NCBI GenBank assembly: GCA_018432935.1
Contig: JAHDSF010000053.1
Coordinates: 1-52,376, forward strand
DNA: 52,376 bases
Direction: 5' to 3'
Source: Rhodospirillales bacterium
GTDB taxonomy: Bacteria; Pseudomonadota; Alphaproteobacteria; Rhodospirillales; Shumkoniaceae
Part shown: positions 1 through 8,349 of the stretch, piece after piece
Position numbering within the stretch: the first letter of the stretch is position 1
How the letters are laid out: each line of letters opens with the position of its first letter
Notes under the pieces: model-generated
The model's input: the letters and a program-made list of their open reading frames with translations, nothing else
What the model was told of the DNA's origin: nothing
Database searches by the model: none
Program-made: the position numbers and the translations under genes

Positions 1-69
1 CGCCATCCGCGCCAGCACCGCCAGCTTGAACTCCCGGCTGAATGATCGCCTCTCCCTTTCCGTCGTCAT
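1..69 (-). CDS. Transposase N-terminus (HTH_Tnp_1 / OrfA-like), cut by window edge
   Basis: Read on the minus strand, an ATG at position 69 opens 23 codons that run off the window, giving MTTERERRSFSREFKLAVLA followed by RMA. The R-x-x-F-S-x-E-F-K-L core is the typical start of the helix-turn-helix OrfA protein of IS3/IS911-like elements (also IS66 accessory proteins). Only the start is visible, so whether the element is intact cannot be judged. It lies downstream of purL in the same orientation. The family assignment rests on this short motif alone. Confidence 0.55.
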   Translation of the reverse strand, partial: MTTERERRSFSREFKLAVLARMA

Positions 70-70
70 C

Positions 71-93
71 AGTTCCCCTCTCCCAGGAGAACT
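71..93. repeat. Imperfect inverted repeat beside the transposase start
   Basis: AGTTCCCCT (71-79) and AGGAGAACT (85-93) are inverted arms with one mismatch around a 5-nt CT-rich spacer. The repeat lies directly upstream of the transposase ATG. It could be a terminal or regulatory repeat of the insertion element, but the element's ends cannot be defined from one side. Confidence 0.4.
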
Positions 94-131
94 GTCCCCT
101 ATTCCTCTGTCTCATTCCAGGGGGGCATTCC

Positions 132-157
132 AGTCATTTTTCTCAAGAAAAATGACT
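132..157. repeat. Perfect 12-bp palindrome downstream of purL (REP-like)
   Basis: AGTCATTTTTCT (132-143) and AGAAAAATGACT (146-157) form a perfect 12-bp inverted repeat with a 2-nt centre. CCGACCCC follows on the right, with no matching GGGGTCGG on the left. It lies 18 bp beyond the purL stop and could act as a transcript-end hairpin, but has no good U tract on the purL strand. It resembles REP-type palindromes that accumulate near transposases; that comparison is from memory. Confidence 0.5.
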
Positions 158-175
158 CCGACCCCTTTTCTTGCT

Positions 176-2359
176 TTACGCCATCAGCTTCGGCAGCCAG
201 CCTTCGTGGATGCCGCGCAGCTCGGCGACCGGGATCGACAGGGATTCGCCGACCGTCAGGCAGTCGCCCCCGGTGACCCCGATGATCGCCGCCGGCACGC
301 CCGCGCGGACGGCTTCGGCGACCATCGCCTCGGGATTGTCGACGGCGACCAAGTAGCGCGCCTGGTCCTCGCCGAACAGCCACGCGTGCAACGGCAGCCC
401 CCCGTCATGGCCGTAGACGGTGGCGCCGATGCCGCCGGCCATGCACATCTCGGCCAGCGCGACGCCGAGGCCGCCGTCCGCCAGGTCGTGGCAGGTCTTC
501 ACCAGGCCGTTGGCGATGAGATCGCGTACGAAGTCGCCGTTGCGCCGCTCGGCCGCCAGGTCCACCGGCGGCGGCGCCCCCTCCTCGCGTCCCTCGACGG
601 TGCGGAGGTAGAGCGACGAGCCGAGGTGGCCGCGCGTCTCGCCGACCAGCACGATGCCCTGCCCCGCCGTGCGGAAGGCCACCGTCGCCATGCTGGCGAC
701 GTCCTTCAGCACGCCGACGCCGCCGATCGAGGGCGTGGGCTGGATGCCCTCCCCTTGCGTCTCGTTGTAGAAGGAGACGTTGCCCGAGACGACCGGGAAC
801 TCGAGCGCCAGGCAGGCCTCGCTCATGCCACGGATGCAGCCGACGAACTGGCCCATGATCTTTGGCTTCTCGGGGTTGCCGAAGTTCATGCAGTCGGTGA
901 TCGCGAGCGGCAGGCCGCCGGAGGCCGTGATGTTGCGCCAGGCCTCGGCCACCGCCTGCTTGCCGCCCTCGAACGGATCGGCCTGGCAGTAGCGCGGCGT
1001 GCAGTCGCTGGTCATGGCGAGGCCCTTGCGGGTGCCGTGCACGCGCACGACCGCGGCGTCGCCGCCCGGCCGCTGCACCGTGTCGCCCATCACCATGTGA
1101 TCGTACTGCTCCCAGATCCAGCGCTTGCTGGCGATGGTCGGGCTGCCGACCAGCGTCTTCAGCACCTGGCCGAGGTCGTTCGGCGCCTTGACGTCCTCGA
1201 CGGCGACGTACGGCGCCTTCGGGCTCGGCGTCCACGGGCGATCGTACTCGGGTGAGGCCTTGGCCAGCGGATCGATCGGCAGGTCGCCGACCACCTTGCC
1301 GTCCTTGGTCAGAACCATGCGGCCGGTGTCGGTGAGCACGCCGCAGACCGAGAACTCCAGCTCCCACTTCTCGAAGATCCGCCGCGCGGTCTCCTCGGTG
1401 CCGGGGCGCAGCACCATCAGCATGCGCTCCTGGCTCTCCGACAGCATCATTTCGTAGGGCGTCATGCCGGTCTCGCGCTGCGGCACCTTGTCGAGGTTGA
1501 GCTCGACGCCGACGCCGCCGTTCGAGGCCATCTCGAAGGTCGAGCAGGTGAGCCCCGCCGCGCCCATGTCCTGGATGGCGATGATGCAGTCGGTCTGCAT
1601 CAGCTCGAGGCAGGCCTCCAGCACCAGCTTCTCGGTGAAGGGGTCGCCGACCTGCACGGTCGGACGCTTCTCCTCCGAGTCCTCGTTGAACTCGGCCGAC
1701 GCCATGGTGGCGCCGTGGATGCCGTCGCGGCCGGTCTTGGAGCCGACATAGACCAGCGGGTTGCCGGCGCCGGTGGCCGCCGAATAGAAGATCTTGGCGG
1801 TGTCGGCGACGCCCACGGTCATCGCGTTGACCAGGATGTTGCCGTTGTACGAGGGGTGGAAGTCGCACTCGCCGCCGACCGTCGGGATGCCCATGCAGTT
1901 GCCGTAGCCGGCGATGCCGGCGACCACGCCGGAAACCAGGTGCCTGGTCTTGGGGTGGTCAGGCGCTCCGAAATGAAGAGCGTTGAGGTTGGCGACCGGC
2001 CGCGCGCCCATGGTGAAGATGTCGCGCAGGATGCCGCCGACCCCGGTGGTGGCGCCCTGGTAGGGCTCGATGTAGGACGGGTGGTTGTGGCTCTCCATCT
2101 TGAAGATGCAGGCCTGGCCGTCGCCGATGTCGATGATGCCGGCGTTCTCGCCCGGCCCGCAGATCACCCACGGCGCCTTGGTCGGCAGGGTCTTCAGCCA
2201 CTTCTTCGACGACTTGTACGAGCAGTGCTCGGACCACATGACAGAGAAGATGCCGAGCTCGGTGAGGTTCGGTTCCCGCCCCAGGATGCGCAGGATGGTC
2301 TGGTACTCGGCGTCGCTGAGGCCGTGGTCCTTGATGACTTTGGGGGTGATCTCGGTCAT
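176..2359 (-). CDS. purL: Phosphoribosylformylglycinamidine synthase subunit PurL
   Basis: Large subunit of the three-part FGAM synthase (with PurS and PurQ). It converts FGAR, ATP and glutamine-derived ammonia to FGAM in cytosolic de novo purine synthesis. The 727-residue protein has the length of the small PurL type and begins with the usual N-terminal segment. Family signatures include [14 protein letters not shown] near residue 43, the MESHNHPSY metal/substrate motif near residue 89, [16 protein letters not shown], and later [15 protein letters not shown] and GNVSFYNET. The ATG overlaps the purQ stop in an ATGA arrangement, implying translational coupling. It is the last visible gene of purC-purS-purQ-purL; a transposase fragment follows. 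Confidence 0.97.
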   Translation of the reverse strand: MTEITPKVIKDHGLSDAEYQTILRILGREPNLTELGIFSVMWSEHCSYKSSKKWLKTLPTKAPWVICGPGENAGIIDIGDGQACIFKMESHNHPSYIEPYQGATTGVGGILRDIFTMGARPVANLNALHFGAPDHPKTRHLVSGVVAGIAGYGNCMGIPTVGGECDFHPSYNGNILVNAMTVGVADTAKIFYSAATGAGNPLVYVGSKTGRDGIHGATMASAEFNEDSEEKRPTVQVGDPFTEKLVLEACLELMQTDCIIAIQDMGAAGLTCSTFEMASNGGVGVELNLDKVPQRETGMTPYEMMLSESQERMLMVLRPGTEETARRIFEKWELEFSVCGVLTDTGRMVLTKDGKVVGDLPIDPLAKASPEYDRPWTPSPKAPYVAVEDVKAPNDLGQVLKTLVGSPTIASKRWIWEQYDHMVMGDTVQRPGGDAAVVRVHGTRKGLAMTSDCTPRYCQADPFEGGKQAVAEAWRNITASGGLPLAITDCMNFGNPEKPKIMGQFVGCIRGMSEACLALEFPVVSGNVSFYNETQGEGIQPTPSIGGVGVLKDVASMATVAFRTAGQGIVLVGETRGHLGSSLYLRTVEGREEGAPPPVDLAAERRNGDFVRDLIANGLVKTCHDLADGGLGVALAEMCMAGGIGATVYGHDGGLPLHAWLFGEDQARYLVAVDNPEAMVAEAVRAGVPAAIIGVTGGDCLTVGESLSIPVAELRGIHEGWLPKLMA

Positions 2360-3048
2360 GCTGCGAACGCCTTCACCAGTCCGTCGAACATCGGCCGCCC
2401 GTCGGTGCCGCCCAGCTCGGGGTCGGCCAGCCGCTCGGGATGCGGCATCAGGCCCAGCACGTTGCGCCGTTCGTTGAGGATGCCGGCGATGTTGCGCAGC
2501 GAGCCGTTGGGATTGGCGGCGGCGTCGGTCTTGCCGTCGGACGAGGCATAGCGGAACGCGATGCGGTCCCCGTCTTCGAGCCGCTTCAACGTCGCCTCGT
2601 CGGCGAAGTAGTTGCCATCGTTGTGGGCGATCGGGAAGCGCACCACCTGGCCCTTGCGGTAGGGCCGGGTGAACAGGCTGTCGGCGGTCTCGACCCTGAG
2701 GCCGACGTCGCGGCAGATGAATTTGAGCCCGGCGTTCCGCATCAGCACGCCCGGCAGCAGCCCCGCCTCGGTCAGGATCTGGAAGCCGTTGCAGATGCCC
2801 AGCACGGCGACCCCGGCGTTGGCCCGGCGCACCACCTCCTTCATGATCGGCGAATGGGCCGCCATGGCGCCGGAGCGCAGGTAGTCGCCGTACGAGAAGC
2901 CGCCCGGCACGACGATCAGGTCGACCTCGGGCATCCCGGTCTCACGGTGCCACACCATATGGGGCGCCCGGCCCATCGACTGCTGCAGCGCGACCATGAC
3001 GTCGCGGTCGCAGTTGGAACCGGGGAAGACGATGACGGCAGCTCTCAT
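2356..3048 (-). CDS. purQ: Phosphoribosylformylglycinamidine synthase subunit PurQ
   Basis: Class I glutamine amidotransferase subunit (230 aa) that supplies ammonia to PurL. It starts [16 protein letters not shown], typical of PurQ. The nucleophile cysteine is in the elbow motif [11 protein letters not shown], the oxyanion region is [18 protein letters not shown], and the triad His-Glu is in [15 protein letters not shown] near the C-terminus. The 3' end overlaps purL by 4 bp, and purS ends 12 bp upstream of its start. Length and motifs look complete. Confidence 0.97.
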   Translation of the reverse strand: MRAAVIVFPGSNCDRDVMVALQQSMGRAPHMVWHRETGMPEVDLIVVPGGFSYGDYLRSGAMAAHSPIMKEVVRRANAGVAVLGICNGFQILTEAGLLPGVLMRNAGLKFICRDVGLRVETADSLFTRPYRKGQVVRFPIAHNDGNYFADEATLKRLEDGDRIAFRYASSDGKTDAAANPNGSLRNIAGILNERRNVLGLMPHPERLADPELGGTDGRPMFDGLVKAFAA

Positions 3049-3060
3049 CGGGGCGTCCCC

Positions 3061-3303
3061 TCAGGCGGCAATGTCGATCGCGTAGTTCTCGATCACCGTG
3101 TTGGCCAGCAGCTGGCGGCACATGGCGTCAACCGCCTCGCGCGCCTTCGCCGGGTCCTTCTCGGCCAGTTCGAGCTCGATGTACTTGCCCTGGCGCACGC
3201 CCTCGACGCCTGCGAAGCCGAGCGAGGCCAGCGCGTGCTGCACCGCCTTGCCCTGGGGGTCGAGGACGCCGGACTTCAGGGTAACGTGGACTTTGACTTT
3301 CAC
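3061..3303 (-). CDS. purS: Phosphoribosylformylglycinamidine synthase subunit PurS
   Basis: Small structural subunit (80 aa) that bridges PurQ and PurL and helps channel ammonia. It starts MKVKVHVTLKSGVLDPQGKA and contains VRQGKYIELEL, both hallmarks of the PurS fold. It lies between purC (64 bp upstream) and purQ (12 bp downstream) on the minus strand. Confidence 0.96.
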   Translation of the reverse strand: MKVKVHVTLKSGVLDPQGKAVQHALASLGFAGVEGVRQGKYIELELAEKDPAKAREAVDAMCRQLLANTVIENYAIDIAA

Positions 3304-3319
3304 GGCAACTTCCCTCTTG

Positions 3320-3362
3320 TCTTCCCTCCCCTGCGGAGGGGCATCTCCCCGCGAGGGGAGGC
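3320..3362. repeat. CT/GA-rich palindromes between purC and purS
   Basis: The purC-purS gap holds two consecutive small hairpins, CCCCT-GCGG-AGGGG and CTCCCC-GCGA-GGGGAG. The outer CCTCCCC and GGGGAGG could also pair over the whole stretch. Similar CCCCTCTCC-type palindromes lie in the gaps at 24604-24633 and 34124-34148, suggesting a dispersed intergenic repeat family. Inside the operon it could modulate mRNA stability. Confidence 0.45.
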
Positions 3363-3367
3363 AAAAT

Positions 3368-4129
3368 CTACTGCATCACCTCAGGCCCCTTCATGTCGCG
3401 GGGGCCGCCCTCGGGCAGGATGCCGAGCCGGCTCGCCACCTCCTGGTAGGCCTCCTCGACGTGGCCGAGGTCGCGGCGGAAGCGGTCCTTGTCCAGCTTC
3501 TCGTTGGTCTTGATGTCCCACAGCCGGCAGGTGTCCGGGCTGATCTCGTCGGCCAGCACGATGCGCATGAAGTCGCCTTCCCACAGCCGCCCGAACTCGA
3601 GCCGGAAATCGACCAGGCGCAGCCCGACGCCGTAGAACAGGCCGTTGAGGAAGTCGTTGACCCGCAGCGCCAGCGCCATCATGTCGTCGAGGTCCTGGGT
3701 CCCGGCCCAGTCGAACGCCGTGATGTGCTCCTCGGCGATCATCGGGTCCTCGACGTCGTCGGATTTCAGGTAGTACTCGACGATCGAGCGCGGCAGCGGC
3801 GTGCCCTCGGGCATGCTGAGCCGCTTGGCCATGCGGCCCGCCACCACGTTGCGCACGACCAGGGCGACCGGGATCATCTCAAGCTCGCGGATCAGCTGCT
3901 CGCGCATGTTGAGACGGCGGATGAAATGGGTGGGCACGCCGATCTCGCCCAGCAGCCCCATCAGGTATTCCGAGATGCGGTTGTTGATGACGCCCTTGCC
4001 GGTGATGGTGCCCTTGCGGTTGTCGCGGTCCAGCGCATCGTCCTTGAAGTACTGGACGAGCGTCCCGGGCTCGGGGCCTTCGAACAGGATTTTCGACTTG
4101 CCCTCGTAGATCTGCTTGCGTCTGGCCAT
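3368..4129 (-). CDS. purC: Phosphoribosylaminoimidazole-succinocarboxamide synthase
   Basis: SAICAR synthase (253 aa): ligates aspartate to CAIR with ATP in de novo purine synthesis. I start it at ATG 4129 ([20 protein letters not shown]) because the frame upstream is non-homologous leader and family members begin at this motif. YEGKSK near residue 8 is the nucleotide-binding loop. [34 protein letters not shown] and [14 protein letters not shown] are SAICAR synthase signatures. It is the first gene of the minus-strand pur operon, with a recognisable promoter and a leader hairpin upstream. Confidence 0.96.
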   Translation of the reverse strand: MARRKQIYEGKSKILFEGPEPGTLVQYFKDDALDRDNRKGTITGKGVINNRISEYLMGLLGEIGVPTHFIRRLNMREQLIRELEMIPVALVVRNVVAGRMAKRLSMPEGTPLPRSIVEYYLKSDDVEDPMIAEEHITAFDWAGTQDLDDMMALALRVNDFLNGLFYGVGLRLVDFRLEFGRLWEGDFMRIVLADEISPDTCRLWDIKTNEKLDKDRFRRDLGHVEEAYQEVASRLGILPEGGPRDMKGPEVMQ

Positions 4130-4146
4130 TGGGTGCGCGTCCGGGC

Positions 4147-4165
4147 GCCGCGTCGGAGACGCGGC
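4147..4165 (-). promoter_or_regulatory. Hairpin in the purC 5' leader
   Basis: GCCGCGTC (4147-4154) and GACGCGGC (4158-4165) are perfect 8-bp arms around 3 nt. The hairpin lies in the predicted purC transcript leader, ending 17 nt before the ATG. It could affect translation or transcription of the purine operon. No purine riboswitch core was recognised. Confidence 0.45.
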
Positions 4166-4182
4166 CTTGGCTTCGGGGCCCT

Positions 4183-4211
4183 CATATAGCAGGAAGGACG
4201 TGGCAAAACAA
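4183..4211 (-). promoter_or_regulatory. Predicted sigma-70-type promoter of the purine operon
   Basis: On the minus strand, TTGTTT (4211-4206) and TATATG (4188-4183) are separated by 17 nt, which suits a housekeeping promoter. The predicted start would be near 4176, giving a leader of about 45 nt. It is called by eye, and the -35 is only moderate. Confidence 0.4.
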
Positions 4212-4229
4212 TGCGCGCGCAACGGCCGT

Positions 4230-4979
4230 TCACGGGGCGACGGGCACGTATGCCGCCTCCCCCGGCCGCCCGTCGGCGTAGAGCCAGATCGCCTGCTGAT
4301 CGAGCCCAGGCGCGGAAAGGGCAACCAGCGAAGAGGACACGGTGCCGAAGCCGGTGTCGGTGACGATGCACATGGCGCCGCCGGGGCCGGCGTCGGGGTC
4401 GTGGTCACGGGACGCCAGCAGGCGGATCCAGGCGTCCCAGTCGCCGCGCTCGGGATCCGGCGCCCCCACCTCGCTGAACCGCGGCAGGAAGCGGCGCACG
4501 CGCGATGAGTCCGGGGCATCGAGGCCGCGCGCCACGACCATCGAAAGCCCTTCCGGCAGCGGCGTGGCGGTCACCCGCCGGCCGCTTGCGCCGCCGACCA
4601 GGAGGAAGGCGTCGCGGGCATCGGCGACCACCAGGTTGAAGGGCCGGTAGGCGCCGGCGTCGAGATGGCCGAGCGCCTCGGCGGCGGACACCGCGTCGGC
4701 GTGGTCGAGGGCCTCCAGCGGCAGCTCGCCGCGGCTGCGCAGGCCGTCGGCTGGCCCCAGGCTGCCCGGACGGTTGAGCACCGCGGCGATCATGCCGCGG
4801 TCGTTGACGCCGAGCCAGGTGCCGAACGCCAGCAGATCGATGCCGCCGACCACGTCGTCGCGCTCCGCCCAGTGGCGGGCCGGAGGGCGCGTCGGCCGGC
4901 CCGCCATCTCGTCGCGGTTGGCCGCGAGGAGCAGCGGCCAGGCGTGATCGGGCCGGCGCAGGAGGACCACGGTGCACAT
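4230..4979 (-). CDS. NRDE family protein (TANGO2-like)
   Basis: 249-residue protein of the NRDE/TANGO2 family, named after the Asn-Arg-Asp-Glu motif visible here as [15 protein letters not shown] start it at ATG 4979 because the family begins Met-Cys (here MCTVVLL) and the Cys at position 2 resembles an N-terminal nucleophile. Other signatures are [19 protein letters not shown] near residue 60 and the C-terminal [15 protein letters not shown]. Biochemistry of the family is unsettled (haem/lipid handling has been proposed for TANGO2). It is a separate unit, divergent from the eipB-like gene. Confidence 0.85.
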   Translation of the reverse strand: MCTVVLLRRPDHAWPLLLAANRDEMAGRPTRPPARHWAERDDVVGGIDLLAFGTWLGVNDRGMIAAVLNRPGSLGPADGLRSRGELPLEALDHADAVSAAEALGHLDAGAYRPFNLVVADARDAFLLVGGASGRRVTATPLPEGLSMVVARGLDAPDSSRVRRFLPRFSEVGAPDPERGDWDAWIRLLASRDHDPDAGPGGAMCIVTDTGFGTVSSSLVALSAPGLDQQAIWLYADGRPGEAAYVPVAP

Positions 4980-5155
4980 GGCGCCGCAGGGAAGCACAGC
5001 CGGCGCCTGCGGTCCAGGGCACGAACGGGCAGGCCTCCCTTGCCTGCCCCCGTCGGGCCGCCTACATCGAACTGTCGTTTCCGCCATCGTGAGGACTTCC
5101 GGTTGGTTCCAAGGCTCTCTATGCTGGCGCCGAACCCGTTCACGGAGTCGGGCCG

Positions 5156-5962
5156 GTGACATTCGTACGCACCATCGCAATCGGCGCACTCGGCCTGTCG
5201 GCGATCGCCTGCCGGGCGGCGGCGGCCGAGGACGTTGTCCTGCAGCCGCACCGCGCTTTCTATAGCGTCGCGCTGGCCAGCGCGCGCTCCGACGGCGACG
5301 TCGTCGGCGCCTCCGGCGGAATGGAGGTCACCCTCGGCAAGGCATGCGACGGCTGGCACATCAGCCAGCGCTTCGTCCTCGACCTCGAGGCGGCGGCCGG
5401 CGACGTGGTGCGCCAGGACCTCAGCTTTGCGGCCTGGGAAAGCTCGGATTCGCGCCACTACCGGTTCACCGCGCGGGAGAAGTTCGGCGACGAGGCGACC
5501 GAGTACCGCGGCGAAGCCGACCGCCGGCAGAAGGGCGTCGGCAAGGCTGCGTTCACCGCCCCCGACGACCGCTCGTTCCCGCTGCCCGAGGCCGTGCTGT
5601 TCCCGGTATCGCACACCCGGGCCATCATCCGGGCCGCCCGCCGGGGCGGCAGACTGGTCACCGCGCCGGTATTCGACGGCGCGGTCGGCAAGGGCGCGCA
5701 GGAGACCGTCACCTTCGTCGGCCAGCGGGTCGACGGCAGCGGCATGCCGGGGACCCAGCACGGTCCCCTGCTCAAGCACCCCGGCTGGCGCGTCCGCACC
5801 GCCTATTTCGACCCCGGATCCTCCGACGCGCCGCCCGAGTTCGAGGTCGGCATGACGCAGCTCGACAACGGCGTGGCGACCGGGATCCGCCTCGACTATG
5901 CGAGCTTCTCCCTCCAGCTCAAGCTGACGCGGCTGGAGCCGCTGCCGGAACCTGACTGCTGA
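5156..5962 (+). CDS. EipB-like periplasmic envelope protein (DUF1849)
   Basis: 268-residue DUF1849 protein. In Brucella the family member EipB is a periplasmic beta-spiral protein needed for envelope integrity. Residues 1-24 form a signal peptide (Arg-5, hydrophobic core, AAA-ED cleavage region), followed by LQPHRAFYSVAL, the usual family opening. Only two cysteines lie in the mature part, Cys64 (GKACDGWH) and the last residue Cys268, matching the conserved EipB disulfide. Translation starts at GTG 5156; an upstream ATG at 5121 runs into a stop. It converges on manC with a 6-bp gap. Confidence 0.88.
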   Translation: MTFVRTIAIGALGLSAIACRAAAAEDVVLQPHRAFYSVALASARSDGDVVGASGGMEVTLGKACDGWHISQRFVLDLEAAAGDVVRQDLSFAAWESSDSRHYRFTAREKFGDEATEYRGEADRRQKGVGKAAFTAPDDRSFPLPEAVLFPVSHTRAIIRAARRGGRLVTAPVFDGAVGKGAQETVTFVGQRVDGSGMPGTQHGPLLKHPGWRVRTAYFDPGSSDAPPEFEVGMTQLDNGVATGIRLDYASFSLQLKLTRLEPLPEPDC

Positions 5963-5968
5963 GACGCC

Positions 5969-7402
5969 TCAGCCCTGCGCGTAGGGGTCCTCGAGGCGGA
6001 CGATGTCGTCCTCGCCCAGGTAGCTGCCCGACTGCACCTCGATCACGCTCAGCGGGACCTTGCCCGGATTCTCCAGCCGGTGCGGCTGCCCTTCGCGGAC
6101 GGCAGCGGACTCGTGAGCCTCGAGGATGAGGGTCTGCTCGCCGCAGGTGACCCGGGCGGTGCCTTCGATCACCACCCAGTGCTCGCTGCGCTGGCGGTGG
6201 AACTGCAGCGGCATCACGCCCCCGGGCTTCACCACCAGCTGCCTGACCTGGAAGTGCTCCCCCGCCTGGACGATATGGTACGAGCCCCAGGGACGGTAGA
6301 TGGTGGCGTGGGCGGCGTGTTCGCCGCGCCCGGAATCCCGCAGGCGATTGACGAGCAGCTTGACGTCCTGGGCGGTGGCGCGGGTGGTCACCAGAACCGC
6401 GTCCTCGGTTCCTACCACCACCGCGTTATCGATCCCGACCGCGGCCACCATGGGGCCGGATTCGACACGGATGTAGGAATCGTTGACGTCTTCGGCGAGG
6501 ACGTCGCCCACCAGGACGTTGCCGTTGCGGTCCTTGTCCGAGAACTCCCACAGCGCGGTCCACGCGCCGATGTCGCTCCACCCCATGTCGACCGGCACCA
6601 CCGCGGCGCGATGGGTGCGTTCCATCACGGCGTAGTCGACCGAGATCGACGGTGAGCGCTCGAAGCTGCCCGCCTCCAGGCGCAGGAAGTCGAGGTCGCG
6701 ACGCGCCGCCGCGACCGCCCCCCGGCAAGCCTCCAGGATCGACGGTTCGAAGCGGTCGATCTCGGCCAGGCAGGCGCAGGCGGGAAACAGGAACATGCCG
6801 CTGTTCCAGAAGTAGCTTCCGGCGGCCAGGTAATCGGCAGCGGTGGCCAGGTCCGGCTTCTCGACGAACAGCTCGACGGCGCGCACCCCGACCAGCCCCG
6901 GCAGCGGCTCGCCGGCGCGGATGTAGCCGTAGCTGGTCTCGGGGCGATCCGGCTTGACCCCGAAGGTGACGAGGCGGCCGGCGGCGGCCGCTTCCGCCGC
7001 GGTCAGGACGGCGTCGCGGAACGCCTCGCCGTCGCGCACCACGTGGTCGGAGGGCAGCACCAGCATCAGGCCGTCGGGGTCCCGCTCGCACACCAGCAGG
7101 GCCGCGGCGGTAACCGCCGGCGCGGTGTTGCGCCCGGTCGGCTCGAGCACGATCGTCGCCTCGATCCCGCTGCGGCCGAGCAACTCGGCGACCAGGAAGC
7201 GGTGGGCCTCGTTGCAGATCACGATCGGGCTGGCGAACCGGCTGCCGCGCGCCCGCGACGCGGTCTCCTCGATCATCGAGCGCGAGCCGGCCAGGGGCAG
7301 AAGCTGTTTCGGGTACTCGGCGCGCGACATCGGCCACAGACGTGCGCCGACGCCGCCGGACAACACGACCGGGTGGATGCGGGGGAATGACGGCTCGACC
7401 AT
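5969..7402 (-). CDS. manC: Mannose-1-phosphate guanylyltransferase / mannose-6-phosphate isomerase
   Basis: Bifunctional type II PMI/GMP enzyme (477 aa) that makes GDP-mannose for capsule, LPS or exopolysaccharide. The N-terminal nucleotidyltransferase domain has VVLSGGVGARLWPMSRAEYP then KQLLPL (residues about 12-38) and FVEKPD near residue 175. The C-terminal cupin has PWGSYHIV and QFHRQRSEHWVVIEG (residues about 370-415), the isomerase metal/active site. Length is normal. It stands alone, convergent with eipB-like and divergent from the DUF2937 gene. No glycosyltransferases accompany it here. Confidence 0.95.
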   Translation of the reverse strand: MVEPSFPRIHPVVLSGGVGARLWPMSRAEYPKQLLPLAGSRSMIEETASRARGSRFASPIVICNEAHRFLVAELLGRSGIEATIVLEPTGRNTAPAVTAAALLVCERDPDGLMLVLPSDHVVRDGEAFRDAVLTAAEAAAAGRLVTFGVKPDRPETSYGYIRAGEPLPGLVGVRAVELFVEKPDLATAADYLAAGSYFWNSGMFLFPACACLAEIDRFEPSILEACRGAVAAARRDLDFLRLEAGSFERSPSISVDYAVMERTHRAAVVPVDMGWSDIGAWTALWEFSDKDRNGNVLVGDVLAEDVNDSYIRVESGPMVAAVGIDNAVVVGTEDAVLVTTRATAQDVKLLVNRLRDSGRGEHAAHATIYRPWGSYHIVQAGEHFQVRQLVVKPGGVMPLQFHRQRSEHWVVIEGTARVTCGEQTLILEAHESAAVREGQPHRLENPGKVPLSVIEVQSGSYLGEDDIVRLEDPYAQG

Positions 7403-7561
7403 GGCGGCTCCGCGCGCGAAAGGAATTCCTTATCTACGCAAACGGCGCCGCCGCGCAAGCTCCGCGGCGGATCCCGGGCACCGGCGCGCGGCGCGCTGCC
7501 AAAGCCGGCGCCGCGGTGCTATGCTGCGCGCGGGGGCGAACGCCCCCCGGGGAGGGCGCAA

Positions 7562-8041
7562 ATGGGGTGGCTTCTGCGCAAGATCGACCAGGTGGTGGCG
7601 GCCGTGCTCGCCGGGTCCGTCGGCGTGTCGCTGTCGCAGTTGCAGGCGTTCATGCACCAGTACCTGCAGCGGCTCGGCGGCCACCTCGACGAGGCCCGCC
7701 GCAACTTCGATCAGCTCGGCAGCGCACCGCAACTCCAGGTCCTCGAGGAACGGTCGCGCCAGCTACTGCTCGACGCGGCGGCTGGCCGGGTCGGCGAGAT
7801 CGAGCAGGCGCGCGACACCATCCTCGGCGCCGGCCCCTTCTTGCGCCCGTTCGTATTCGTGCGCGAGGCCGATCCCGAGATCGCGATGGCGGCACTGCGC
7901 GACTTCCAGCCGGCGATCCCGGTCGACGCGGCCTCGCTGGGCTACGCCCTGGCCGGAGTTGTGCTGGCGCTGCTCGTCTACGACCTCGTCAAGGCGCCGT
8001 TCGTGCTCGCCTCCCGCCGTCGCCGGCACCGCGTCCACTGA
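7562..8041 (+). CDS. DUF2937 family membrane protein
   Basis: 159-residue protein of unknown function. The N-terminal hydrophobic stretch VVAAVLAGSVGVSLSQLQAF is followed by YLQRLGGHLDEARRNFDQL, the recognisable DUF2937 signature, then a predicted helical/coiled region. A second membrane segment (YALAGVVLALLVYDLV, about residues 126-142) precedes a basic tail. Two membrane passes fit an inner-membrane protein. It stands alone upstream of the tRNA gene. Confidence 0.75.
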   Translation: MGWLLRKIDQVVAAVLAGSVGVSLSQLQAFMHQYLQRLGGHLDEARRNFDQLGSAPQLQVLEERSRQLLLDAAAGRVGEIEQARDTILGAGPFLRPFVFVREADPEIAMAALRDFQPAIPVDAASLGYALAGVVLALLVYDLVKAPFVLASRRRRHRVH

Positions 8042-8111
8042 GCCGGCCGCACGCCTTGCCCGGGGCCCGTCCCATCTGCTATCTGGACATACCCACCGCG
8101 TCGCCGCGATC

Positions 8112-8188
8112 GGGCCCGTAGCTCAACTGGTCAGAGCCGGCCGCTCATAACGGTCTGGTTGCAGGTTCGAATCCTGCCGGGCCCACCA
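8112..8188 (+). tRNA. tRNA with CAU anticodon (tRNA-Met or tRNA-Ile2)
   Basis: 77-nt cloverleaf with encoded CCA: acceptor GGGCCCG/CGGGCCC, D-stem GCTC/GAGC, anticodon stem GGCCG/CGGTC with loop CTCATAA (anticodon CAT), T-stem GCAGG/CCTGC with loop TTCGAAT. G1 pairs with C72, so it is not the initiator. A CAU elongator tRNA is either tRNA-Met or the lysidine-modified tRNA-Ile2; the sequence slightly recalls alphaproteobacterial Ile2 genes, but I cannot decide. A T-rich run follows the CCA. Confidence 0.93.
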
Positions 8189-8255
8189 ATAATTTTTTCC
8201 TTCCTCGGTTTATGTCCTCCCCACCACCAGGTCTCGAAGGCTGCCAGAAGAACCA

Positions 8256-8303
8256 TTCACAATCCGACGTTCACAATCCGACTTGACGCTGTTCGATTGT
8301 GAA
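8256..8303. promoter_or_regulatory. Three-copy repeat (operator array) upstream of the family-5 SBP gene
   Basis: TTCACAATCCGAC occurs twice in direct orientation (8256-8268 and 8270-8282). A near copy in inverted orientation, GTTCGATTGTGAA, lies at 8291-8303. A possible -35, TTGACG, at 8283-8288 sits between the second and third copies. Three related copies in 48 bp just before an operon suggest binding sites for a local regulator. No regulator gene is adjacent. Confidence 0.6.
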
Positions 8304-8349
8304 GACTACGCTTTTTTGGCCAAGAAACCCTCTTCGGGAGCAAACTCCT

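Noticed and set aside
2440-4189. Long plus-strand frames across purQ, purS and purC
   Set aside because: The minus-strand frames encode unmistakable purine enzymes; these are codon-position shadows in GC-rich DNA.
4230-5189. Longer start for the NRDE protein at 5189
   Set aside because: The family starts Met-Cys at the start of the mature protein, matching ATG 4979; the extra residues would overlap the start of the divergent eipB-like gene.
8299-8349. An upstream ATG for the family-5 SBP giving 17 extra residues
   Set aside because: It starts inside the repeat array, has no SD, and would spoil the clear signal peptide starting at ATG 8350.
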